Shown here piece after piece: positions 23,296-34,503 of a stretch of 64,000 nt of DNA. Every line of letters begins with the position of its first letter. The first letter of the stretch is position 1. The notes beneath the pieces were generated by a model, which was given only the letters and a program-made list of their open reading frames with translations, did not search any database and was not told the origin of the DNA. Made by a program: the position numbers and the translations under genes. The stretch lies in NCBI RefSeq assembly GCF_020921035.1, contig NC_063154.1:5084001-5148000 (forward strand). Reading direction: 5' to 3'. The DNA is from Rhodamnia argentea. Its lineage: Eukaryota; Streptophyta; Magnoliopsida; Myrtales; Myrtaceae.

Positions 23296-23670
23296 GGTGG
23301 TTGGTAACGGGGGCAAGGGCTGCAAAACCTCCCTTGTTACGATGCTGTTTTTTAACCTTATTTTCAAATTTAAATAAAAATTATATTAAAAATCATATTT
23401 GGATAAAAATGACATCGTTTTAGCCACTAGGAGAGAGAAAGTGTAAAAAAAAAGTCACGTTAGCATTTTTGGCTAGCAAAATTGAATGAAATTAACTGAA
23501 GGACTCAATTGTACCAATTTGACAAGTTTTAAAACTCGATTGCATTTTTTATAAGTTTTAGGATTTAATAAAACTTTGGTGACAAGTTTAAGGATTTATA
23601 GTGAACATATATACTTTTGGAACTTAAAATATTCTTGGCAAACTATGTTTTTTTCCACCATCTCAAATAC

Positions 23671-25681
23671 ACTCGATAAGGGCAAAATGACACTTAGAGT
23701 GTCAATATTTGTATATGACTCTCACTTTAGTGCAAATATTTTTTTGGGATCATTTAAGTGCCAATTTTTTTTAAAACGATTATTTCGGTGCCAACTCTGG
23801 TGAGCATCGTCGGAAAGCATACATGGCATCTACGTTGCTCGCTGGAACATCCTAGTCAGCAAAAAAAAAAAAATCAATAACAAAATCCACATAATATTAA
23901 AAAAAAAAGTAAAAATAAGCTAACAAAAAAGTTAAAGTTGTAGCGACGAGGGTTGTGAGCCCTTGCCGCTGCTGCCCACCATCGTCGACCGGCGATGAGG
24001 GGGGAGTGCCTCGGGGGGTCACCAAGCCCCGGTGACCCCAGCCGGGGCCCCGCAAACCCCACGGCAGGGCTGATCTCGCCCAAGTGGTTGGGCGATTCCG
24101 GCCTTGCCTAGCCACGACAAGGCCTCGACCGGGTCGCCGAGGATCGGGGACCTCGGGGCTTTTTCCTGAAATGGTGTAAAAAACAAATTACAAAAATGGG
24201 TAAAAAAAAAATTATTTACCGGATTGGGGCTTGTGCGGGAGTCTAACTCCCACACGAATGGCCTAGCCCACCCTTGCGGGCTCTCCCACACGGGTGGACC
24301 TTTTTTATTTTTTAAAACTCCGTAATTTTTTTTACTTTTTTCAATTATTTTATATTTATATAACTTTGTAAATAATTATCAATAATTAATTGAAAATTTT
24401 ATGAAGATACATAATTAATAAATAATTTAGTATTTATGTAATTAATTTATTTAGCACGTAAATAATTTATATATAATATTTATAAAATAAAATTGATAAG
24501 ATATATGAAGATGACATATCTAGATTAGACATTTGCCAATTAGATAATTTAAAGTGCGAGTTTTTTTTTTATGTAATAATGTCTTTAATTGTTTTTGCGA
24601 GTATGTCACTTTTAAGGGAAACGTTAAAAGCCCCATTGAATAAGACCGGTGGGGACATCAAAAATGAAATTTTAAATTGCATAATCACACCCCCCCTTTA
24701 TTTGTATTCATGAAAAAATAATGTCAAATCACGCCTTGGCAAAGGAATATGATCTGGATATGTCATCTTATTCAATGGGGCTTTTAACGTTTCCCTTAAA
24801 AGTGACATACTCGAAAAAATAATTAAAGACATTATTACATTAAAAAACTAGCACTTTAAATTATCCAATCGGTAAATTTCTAATCTGGATATGTCATTTT
24901 CAAATATTTTATCAATTTTATTTTATGAATATTGTTTATAAATTATTTACGTACTAAATAAATTAATTACATAAATAATAACTTATTTATTAATTATGTA
25001 TCTTAATAAAATTTTCAATTAATTATTGATAATTATTTACAAATTTATATAAATATAAATGTTATAAACATAAAATAATTGAAAAAATTAAAAAAATTAC
25101 GAATTTTATTTTTAAAAAATTAATAATAAAAAAGGCCCACCTTTGTGGAAGAGCCCGCATGGGTGGGCCGTTCGGGAGTATGACTCCCGCAAGCCTCAAT
25201 CCGGTAAATAAAATTTTTTTTACCCATTTTTGTAATTTTTTTTGCACCATTTTGGAAAAAAGCTCGCGACCTCGCTGGCCACTCCACCACCCATCATTGG
25301 CCTTTGCGGCGATGGTGGGCGGCGACGATGAGGGCTCACAGCCCTTGCCGCGGCAAAGCTATTTTTATGTTTACTTTTAGTTTTTTTAAAAATTAACTTA
25401 ATTTTTAGTTTAAAATTTCACGTGGCATCCACATGGACTGAATTTTAAAAAAAAATTGCCACGTGGATGCCATGTGAACAGGTTTTTTTAAAAAAATTCC
25501 ACATAATATTAAGAAATTAATAAAAAAATGCCACGTGTACCATTTGGTCGGAATTAATACTTAAGTGATCGTTTTTTTTTTTACCGAAATTGGCACTTAA
25601 GTGATAAAAAAAATATTGACACTAAAGTGAGTGAAGTACATAAATATTGACACCCCAAGTGTCTTTTTACCACTCGATAAG
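23671..25681. mobile_element. 2-kb giant inverted-repeat (fold-back) transposon with 10-bp target-site duplication
   Basis: The element occupies 23681-25671. It is flanked by identical ACTCGATAAG at 23671-23680 and 25672-25681. Ends are inverted: left GGCAAAATGACACTT, right (read on minus) GGTAAAAAGACACTT. Complementarity continues inward for most of the length: 'gtgccaatttt' arms; CCGGATTGGGGCTTG/CAAGCCTCAATCCGG at about 24221 and 25190; GTCACTTTTAAGGGAAACGT at 24605 against its complement near 24800. The loop lies around 24650-24765. The main asymmetry is a GC-rich insert at about 24005-24165 in the left arm. A 9-11 bp duplication and very long TIRs fit a Mutator-like non-autonomous element. 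No transposase ORF is present. Confidence 0.88.
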
Positions 25682-25789
25682 TGTATCTCGAGAATCGAGA
25701 CTAAAAGGCATTCATCAACGAGATCCAACTTGCCGGGGGAAAAAATTGGACCCAACTTGGAATCCTAGAGAATAGAGGAGAGCCTTTCC

Positions 25790-26637
25790 GTAATTAATGC
25801 AAAATCGCGCGGCGAAAATGCAAGCATTGACAATTACGGAAAACGGCAAAAGGAAACAGCACCCAAGTGCCGCGTTTCTTCTTCTTCTTCTTCTTCGAGT
25901 TGCGGTGTCGCTCTCACGCCCCGAGTCCGAAAATCTCCGACTCCGTCGCGCCGAAATCGAATCAGGAGCGAGACCTGAAAGCTCGCGGCACACACGAGTG
26001 CAGCTGCTGTCGTTCGAATTTGCTGTGCGACGCTCGATTAATCGCTCGAGCGCTGAACTCGGTGGCCACGTAAGTACGCCTCGCCGTTCGATTCGATTTC
26101 GGCACCTGTTTCCGCTGGGAATGACGGGATGCGTTTTTCAATTTTAAAGAAATCGTATGTTCTGCCGTGTTTTTGGTGTGGCATTCGCGTTGCGGAGGTT
26201 CCTCTGCGGGGTCGAGACCGAAATCGATGCTCTCTCGAACTGTGGTTCCAGAATATTGGAGTGTAGGAATTAGAGCGTTGGAGTTGTTTGGAAAGAGCTA
26301 CGGTCGTTAACACTGGGGGGATCATTTCTTTCTTCTTTTAAATTGTGGAGCAGTAATACCGTAAAGAATTAACTCGATCTCGATTCTTGAGGCTGGTGTA
26401 ATATCGCGTCTTCCACATGATTGAAAATTCTTTGCTTTCCGGTAAAGAAGAAGTAATCTTTTAATATTGGTGAATTCCTTCACTTGGTTGTGCTTTCTTG
26501 ATTTGCAGGATGTAGTTCCATATCATGGGAGACGCTTAGTACGGCTCTTTCCACATCTCCAACTAGATGAGTAGGCGCAGAGAACCTATTGTAGCATTCT
26601 CAGCCGCTGCTTTCTATCTTGGGTTGTAAGTTGAATA
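25790..26637 (+). other. 5' leader and leader intron of the FRS3-like gene
   Basis: A leader exon probably ends at GGCCAC before GTAAGTACGC (donor at 26069). The intron runs to TTGCAG near 26508, and the second leader part leads to the ATG at 26638. A CTT-repeat tract lies at 25877-25895. Boundaries upstream are not fixed. Confidence 0.5.
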
Positions 26638-29600
26638 ATGGAGGTTGAATCGGTTGATAAAACTAGGGACCCCAGGGGACACCGCATCACTCAAAGTGTT
26701 GTGCATGATCAGGGCGATCAAGAGAGTGCCAGCGACACTTCTTCAGACCAGGAGACGACTACTTCAGGAAACGACATAAGGGCAAAACCATGTGTTGGGA
26801 TGCAGTTCGAATCGGAAGAAGCTGCAAAAACCTTCTATGATGCATATGCTAGGCATGTTGGTTTCAGCACCCAGGTTGGTCAATTTAGCCGTTGTAGGCC
26901 CGATGGACCGATTGTAAGTTGGGATTTTGCATGTTCCAGAGAGGTTTTAAAAAGGAAGAATATAGAAAGCTGCAATGCAGTGCTCAGAATTGAGAGGAAA
27001 GAATCGGACAATTGGGTCGTGTCAAAGTTTGTGGAAGAGCATAACCATTCAACAGCAACTCCTGGTAATGTGCGTCATCTCCGACCACGGAGGCATTTTG
27101 CTGGTGCTACAAAGAATGTGAGTGAACCTCTGGATGCTATATGTGATGCTCATGCTTCTTTGCATGGGAACCATGTCTCTTATGAGCCAAATAGAGGAGG
27201 GAGGAATATCTCCCCTGTTGAATCAAATCACCCAGCAAGAAACGTTGGTTCTGTTAGCTACGTGAGACCCAGTATTCGGAAGAGAAATCTGGGACGAGAT
27301 GCCCAAAACCTTCTCGACTATTTTAAGAAAATGCAAGCGAAAAACCCTGGTTTCTATTATGCAATCCAGCTTGATGATGATAACCACATGACTAATGTCT
27401 TTTGGGCTGATGCAAGATCAAGGGCAGCATATACCTACTTTGGGGATGCTGTAGTTTTTGACACAATGTATAGACCAAATCAGTACCAAGTTCCCTTCGC
27501 TCCTTTCACCGGTGTAAATAATCATGGTCAGATGATATTGTTTGGTTGTGCATTACTTCTAGATGAGTCCGAATCATCCTTTGCTTGGCTCTTTAGGACG
27601 TGGTTGTCTGCAATGAATGATAGACCCCCTGTTTCTATAACTACTGACCAGGATAGAGCCATACAAGCTGCAGTGGCTCAAGTATTTCCACAAACTCGTC
27701 ACTGTATCTGCAAGTGGCACATCCTAAGGGAGGGCCAGGAAAGATTAGCTCACATCTACCTTACTCATCCTTCTTTTTACGGGGATATGTACAGTTGCAT
27801 TAACTTCTCTGAAACTGTTGATGATTTTGAAGCATCATGGGTTGCTCTTCTTGACAGGTATGATCTCCAAAAAAATGAGTGGCTTCAAGCAGTATATAAG
27901 GCTAGGAAGCAGTGGGCTCCGGTTTATTTTCGTGACACTTTCTTTGCTGCAATCTCATCAAACCAAGGGGTGAGCTCATTCTTTGATGGATACGTGAATC
28001 AACAAACAACGGTCCCTTTGTTTTTTAAGCAGTATGAAAGGGCTCTGGAAAGTTCATTAGAGAAGGAAATAGAAGCAGATTATGATACCATGGGCACCAC
28101 TCCAGTCCTGAAAACTCCATCACCTATGGAACAACAGGCAGCAAACCTTTATTCAAAGAAAATTTTCGCCAAGTTCCAGGAGGAATTAGTTGAAACTTTT
28201 GTGTATACTGCAAATAAGATTGAGGATGATGGAGTTGTTAGTAAATACAGGGTAGCTAAATATGAACATGACGACAAGGCATTCATAGTTGCTCTAAATG
28301 TATCTGAGATGAAAGCAAGCTGCAGCTGTCAAATGTTTGAGTACTCAGGAATACTCTGTAGACATATATTGACTGTCTTCACTGTGACAAATGTACTCAC
28401 CCTTCCTTCTCACTACATATTAAAGCGATGGACCAGGAATGCGAAATCTCTGTTGGGATCTGAAGAACAAAATTCTGATCCATATGGTATTGAAACTCTT
28501 ACATCGCGCTTCAACAGTCTATGTCAGGAAGCCATCCAGTATGCTTTGGAAGGAGCAATTGCCGTGGAAACCTATAACACTGCAATGAGTGCTCTGAAAG
28601 AGGGTGTTAGAAAGATAGCTTCCGTGAAGAAAGGCATTGCTAAAGTGGCTCTGCCAAGCTCACAGAGAGGTGGAAGTAATGAGGACAGTAGCAAGAAAAC
28701 CTCATCATCTGTCCCCCAGATGTTCCCAGCGTTGTGGCCTTGGCAAGATGCCTACCCTCCTCGTTTTAACCTTAATGACAATGGAGTTCCTGTGGCTGAT
28801 TTAACTCAGCCCAGCCTCGCCTCTGTGTCAATTCAACGCGACAGCGGCACACCTGATGACACGGTAGGAAGCATTTTTGTCTCTTCTAAGTTTTTCCTTC
28901 ATTTTTTTTTAATCTTGTGAATTTGTTAAATAGTAGTTCGACATTTTGTGTCAATTTCTGATTGTCTTGTCTTAATGTAGGTTGTTCTTACTTGTTTTAA
29001 GTCCATGACGTGGGTAATTGAGAGGAGTACTGCAACTTCTGCTGTTAAAGTCGCTGTAGTTAATTTGAAGGTACGAGTTTCTGTGCCTTTCATACGGTTA
29101 TGCTTTTTGTACATCAGGCTTTTTTTCCCTGATTGTAAACTAGAGTTAACCACTCGCATATCGTTGATAATTTCCATTTCAGAATTGAGACATTTACATT
29201 TATGTCCTTGTTAAATACTTGAAAAGACACCGAGTTGTTCATTGTCATCTGGAAGGTAGTTTTTCGTGCTTATCTGAGTATGAGCACGTGGTCTTCCTGT
29301 GGCTCTATTGGTTTAGTATGTATGAGGGGCTGAATGGAGTAATAATATTGTGCTGATAAATATATACCCACACTTTTGAGGTTATTATCTCTCTCTCTCT
29401 CTCTCTCTCTCTGTGGATATTGCTCACAAGCTCATTTCATTTTCATTCACCTTTTTTGTAGCTGCAAGACTATGGAAAGAATCCTTGTGGAGAGACAGAG
29501 GTGCAGTTCAGGTTAACAAGAGTCACGCTGGAGCCCATGTTGAGGTCCATGGCCTACATCAGCCAACAGCTCTCATCCCCAGCCAATAAGGTTGCTGTCA

Positions 29601-30345
29601 TCAATTTGAAGGTATCGCAAAGGCTGGACACCTTTTCTCCTGATGGCTTTAGTGTTTCAGCATTTAACCTTTCTCAGTGGGTAGAATTTACGTGGTTTAG
29701 TGAGATATATATTACAGTGATATCCGTGATATGTCAGGTTTTTCTTCCTTTAAATAGTTCCATGCTCCCATATGATTCGGGCTTAAGAGGAAGTATCTTT
29801 ATGACATTTTATAATTAGGTTTTCTGATGTAGGAGAAGGTGCATAAGAGACTTGGGGTTTGAGCTAAATTTTGAATTTCCCCTAGCAAGCAAAAGCCCAT
29901 AGATGTTGCTTTTTGTTGGAAACTCTGTGCATGATTTTCTGGCGACCTTCAGGCAATTGGACTTGTCTTGGATATGATGTATGCCCTTTTAGGATCCCAA
30001 ACATGAGATAAAGTAACTGTGCAGTTATACCTTTCATGGGGATTAACCTTTTTTGTTCCTCACATGCTTGAGAAGAAGCATTTCTCGTTTGAGAGTTTTG
30101 ATTTTCAGTTCACTTAGGTATCTGAGGGTGAGCCTTAAAACTGTGGGAATTGTCCACAATAATGTGCTCTCATGTGTCGTTGACTTGGTTCATTTAATCC
30201 TTGCTTACAGCATTATATTGCTATCCTTTTTCAGCTTCAAGATACGAAGATATCCACTGGAGAAACAGAGGTGAAATTTCAGGTGTCAAGAGACACTCTA
30301 GGCTCAATGCTCAGATCCATGACTTACATCCGTGAACAGCTCTAA
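26638..30345 (+). CDS. FRS3: FAR1-RELATED SEQUENCE 3-like transposase-derived transcription factor (858 aa)
   Basis: Exons 26638-28863, 28981-29070, 29462-29611 and 30235-30345, all phase 0 and GT-AG. Domains: FAR1-type N-terminal zinc-binding/DNA-binding domain at about residues 60-155 ([20 protein letters not shown]); MULE-like transposase core at about 265-365 with [15 protein letters not shown] and [20 protein letters not shown] zinc finger at about 560-580 ([17 protein letters not shown]). Exons 2-4 encode the C-terminal extension characteristic of FRS3, with two related modules [16 protein letters not shown] and [18 protein letters not shown]1/FHY3 proteins are domesticated Mutator transposases that activate light-signalling and other genes in the nucleus. 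The catalytic-core order is conserved, but these proteins act as transcription factors. Start: first ATG of the ORF, preceded by a leader intron. Confidence 0.93.
29390..29413. repeat. CT microsatellite in FRS3-like intron 2
   Basis: A (CT)n tract about 50 bp upstream of the 3' splice site at 29461. Analogous tracts occur near other splice sites in this window. Confidence 0.9.
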
Positions 30346-31410
30346 AAGGTGTAAGTAGAGTTTCTCAACTGTTTTCCTTGTAATCAAGCAATACTGCATT
30401 ACATTACTTGAGGTGTATGTAGATCATAGGCATTTTGTTCTGTGTGGTGTTTCAAATGTTTTGCTAAATAGTATAATTCATATTGATGCATGAATGACTG
30501 CTCATACAAGCTTTGCTGGTTTTTTCCATCACTTTTTCCTGTTATACTAGGTTTTTTTTTTCCACAGCTAGAGAAGGATATCGATTCCTATCCATTATTG
30601 ATAGGCATGTTTTTTTTCCCTTGTATAGCCCACATTACCATTTGCCAGTCAAGATTTACCGTTTGCTACAATTTACCCGGAGGGTTGGAATCTGCAGAGT
30701 TGCTTCAAGGAAGGAGGCATTGCAGAGGTCCGTAGTGAGAAATATATTGTATAATGTAACTAGTGTTATAAAGTAATAGCTAGGATTGATTGTCATTCAA
30801 GATAGCACAACATTCACCACATTGGGTGGATTTAGTTATGTATATGTGCCTTTTATAGGTCAAGTGTTATATAATGGAAACCAGGAGTAGGTAGCCCACT
30901 GTAAATGTGAGCTGTGTGAAAATGGTTTTAATGAATGAGGTAGAAGATTGGACGTGTATAATCTTCACTTTGGGTTATTCTCTTGATGCAATTTTTGGAT
31001 GGTATTCGAGTTTAATTGCTTCTCCTTTTCACCTGAGAGTGAAAAAAATCCTCTATCTGAAGCTAAGCAAATACTGGAGCTTGCCCCAGAAAATACATCA
31101 GTTGACTTACTTCAACTACATCAATTATTGATATGAATCCTCAGATTATCTGCCAGTTGAAGGAAGCCTTTTCCTTCAATGGCGTATTTTTCAAAAGAAC
31201 GAGGTATATATGGGAGTTTAACCAGGCTTGGCTCCTTGAAAGATCATTACAATGAGAGTCGTCATTTGCTAACAGATAGAGCAATAAACATTAGTCTCTC
31301 TCTCTCTCTCTCTCTGCTCAACAGATTCTAAGTGGCGGATACAAAGAGATAAAGAAACTTCATGAAAACAAAACTTTTTTATTATGGCATAACACCGAAG
31401 TAGCAGGAAA
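30346..31410. other. Convergent intergenic: 3' regions of FRS3-like and CCaMK
   Basis: A donor-like AAAAGGTGTAAG directly after the stop codon suggests an intron in the FRS3 3' UTR. Plausible 3' UTR continues to about 31130. A CT microsatellite lies at 31296-31315. 31316-31410 is probable CCaMK 3' UTR. No gene. Confidence 0.45.
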
Positions 31411-34400
31411 CTATGACGGACGAAGAGAAGAGAGCACGACATCTTGTAGGGAGCTGTCTCTCTGCATTGCCGCCTTGAACTCTTCAAAGGTGACTTTCCC
31501 GTCGCTGTTGGCATCCATCTGGTCGAATATCTCATCTAGCTTTCCCGGTTCAGTGATGTCCGTGGGAAGGCAATCGTCGGGCAAAGCCTGTAAAAAGAGT
31601 CATCATCGCAACATCACCTTTTTAACTAGGAGAACAATCAATCAAATGAATTTAGTGAAAAGTTGAAGGGTGGTATTACCCTAAGCATGGAAGCCACTTC
31701 TTCCTTGGTGATGCACCCGGATCGATCTGCATCGTACATCTGTTGTTCGCACAGAATTTGAGTCAGCGTGATAACGAGTTTCTGGTCTTGTGTCCAGAGT
31801 TGCTAAAGATAGATATTTGGCGGGTAAGAAAAGATAGCGTGCTTTGGTCGGTTAGATAGCAGAAACACTGCCTGTTTTCTGTCGAACATTTAGTTTTCTA
31901 ACCCGAAGGCGATATGTTTCGCCGGAATAGATGAATTAGAATTTTCACACCAGTACTGAAACTCTAATCTGTCTGCGTCGCTGCATTGTTTTGCCGATAA
32001 ATAATGTTCCTGGGGCTTTTCAGATAATCAGGTGTACCTTAATATCCCTCCAAGTTCATAGCAAAGCATCTCACTGTCCGACTCTAAAACTTTCTTGAAG
32101 TGTTATTCTCTTCCGTAGAGACCATGAAGATTAACGTACCTCGAAGCACAGGCGTAGAGCGTCGTCACCACGGGAGTTCCTGAGGCTGGAGAAGCCGCAC
32201 AGTATCTCTCTCATATCGACGGTTCCATCACGATTGTTGTCAAATAGGTCGAAGATGCGAGGCGCCAGGGGGACTAACGATGACATGTTCATCGCTTTCA
32301 GAACCTCTTCGAATTCTGATAGGGTGGCATTGTCTCCATTAGCGCATCTGCAGTGAACCAAGTATGAAATTTCCATCAAAGCAGAGAACCTAAACAGAAG
32401 CATGTGTACTGCGGATTAATGGACTCTGGCTCACATTTTCTTGAAATTGACCCTAAGATTCTCAAGTTCCTCTTTCGAAAGGTCATGCGACCCGAGCAGA
32501 GATTTCAGCTTCTTAGTCCTCAGGAATATGGTGCTGCTCCACACGCTCGCGATCGCCGCTGCACGCAATTTGCGCCTGGCATTGAAGCTCTGCAGCCTCG
32601 AAACGACTTCAGGGTCCATCTGCTCCTCCTTGGCCAAGTCACCGATTACCCACGGATGATTGAGAAGCTGTTTGAACAGCTGAGTTTAGTATCACTAGAA
32701 GAGCATGTGCATTACTTCAGAAATTATCACGGGCAAGAATAGTTAGCTCATTCTTGATTATTTCTAAAAGGACCATGCAACGAATTTACCGTTGTGAGTC
32801 TGGTACAATTTTAAGTCTCTAGTTATGAGCAATGCACAGATTTCTCTTGACAGCAATTCTCTTTTATAGCGACTGAATCCCTGTCTCTATATAGGAGGAC
32901 CTTATTGGAGTAGTAGTAAATTTGAGTATCTTACATCGAGGGTGCTCGGTCTCCTGCTAGGATCCACAGTCAGGAGGCTGGAAATTAGTTCTTTTGCTGA
33001 CGAAGAAATGTTCTTCCAGGTCCTTTCATCGAAGCTGAACTCTCCCTTCACAGAAGAAACATAATCTCGCCAAGTCAAACTTTTCGTCCTTGGAACTGAG
33101 AAGAACAATACCTAATCCTAGGGCCACAAAAGAGAGCGAAATATTTTCCTGTTAGATAGACATGCTTGAACTTACTCTCATTATCATCTGCTGCTTTTGC
33201 CGGTTGGACGGGGCAATGAATGGCGGATACCTGAAATTCATACAAAAAGATGTCAACATCTGCGGACAGCTGCCTGTGGCTGTAAGATCTGAGAAATATT
33301 TTTAATGCCTCTGCTGGAGCGAAGCTGGAAGCGAAAAGCGACTAAAAGGAACACTTTTCAGGAATCTGACAATCGTTAAGCCCTCTGGTTGCCAGGAAAT
33401 TTGCAGGAATTGGGAAACAATGACATTTTCAGAATAATGGGAATCCTACTCAGACTTGAAGAAAATATAGTCAACAGCTGGATTATGAGACACACAGGAA
33501 TTGCTAAGCTCACAAATGAATCTGACAAGTGACTAGATCCTGGAACAGTCCGTTTAAACTGTTCTAGGATTTGCAGTCACATATTATACTGTCATGGCTC
33601 GAGGGTTCTAAAGCAAGTACGTGATGAGCTTCATCAAGAAGGTGAGAATTTTCACATCTGTGAAGAGCCTATTAAGCAAAGAAAACTGCAAAAGTAGCAA
33701 CTACCGTATTAGATCATCATCCTTTTATCTGAGGTAATCACAAATCAGGAGAGTGAAAATATTGCAGCATACCCTGAGAGTAGAATATATAGAATGACTC
33801 CCAAAGACCACATGTCACTCTTAGTTGTTATTGTTCCTTGACAGAGAGCCTCTGGTGACACATAATCTATCGAGCCGAACAATCCGATAACTGGGTCGGA
33901 TTCCTCCACGGAGCTCAGCCCAAAATCCATGATCTTCAGTGGCGAATCCTCGCGCTTGTTCAAGAACAGGCAATTCTCTGGCTTCAAATCCCGGTGCACA
34001 ATATTGGCCCTGTGGAGAGCATCCAGGCCCCGGGCGATCTGCAGGACGACAGCAGCTGCTTCCGCCTCCGAGTACCTCTTCCGATCCACGATCCGGTCAA
34101 ACAACTCCCCGCCAGAGCAGAGCTCGAGGATCAGATGGACCCCACTCTGGTCCTCACACACATCGTAGAGGTCGATAACATTGTCGTGAGGGGAAACATT
34201 CTCAACTATCCTTCTCATGACCAGGATCTCATTGGTCAGGAGGGCATCAGAAATGGGCACTTGCTTCCACATGGGGAATGTCAGCGAAGCAAACTGCTTC
34301 TTTGCGGGGACTGTTGCCGGCGGAGTCGACAGGCCGAGCCTCTTGAGCGTCTTGATGGCGACTTCTCTTCCATCTCCGCTCAATTTGGAGACGCCTCTCC

Positions 34401-34479
34401 TGACCACCGAGAATCCTCCTCTGCCGAGGACATCAACCACTTCATAGTCATCAGAGAGCCTTCTTGTTTCTTCGCCCAT
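31411..34479 (-). CDS. CCaMK: Calcium/calmodulin-dependent protein kinase CCaMK (DMI3), 516 aa
   Basis: Seven exons on the minus strand: 34479-33773, 33230-33176, 33045-32935, 32667-32435, 32347-32140, 31739-31680 and 31587-31411. All phases join. The kinase domain has GRGGFSVVRRG, AIKTLKR, HRDLKPENC, DFGLSS and SPEAL. Next comes the autoinhibitory/calmodulin-binding region SFNARRKLRAAAIASVWSS, then three visinin-like EF hands (FDNNRDGTVDMREI, YDADRSGCITKEE, MDANSDGKVTFEEF). The Thr of FDERTWKNI matches the autophosphorylation region of legume CCaMK. It decodes nuclear calcium spiking in the common symbiosis pathway for arbuscular mycorrhiza and nodulation. Length matches the family (~515). 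An in-frame ATG eight codons upstream (34503) exists; family proteins start MG..TR.LSD.YEV, so 34479 is preferred. Confidence 0.96.
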
Positions 34480-34503
34480 AGGCAAAGAGAGCTTTTCTGA
34501 CAA

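Noticed and set aside
22805-23377. 190-codon plus ORF and 103-codon minus ORF
   Set aside because: Both are produced by the 231-bp tandem repeat; the protein repeats itself with the DNA period and resembles nothing.
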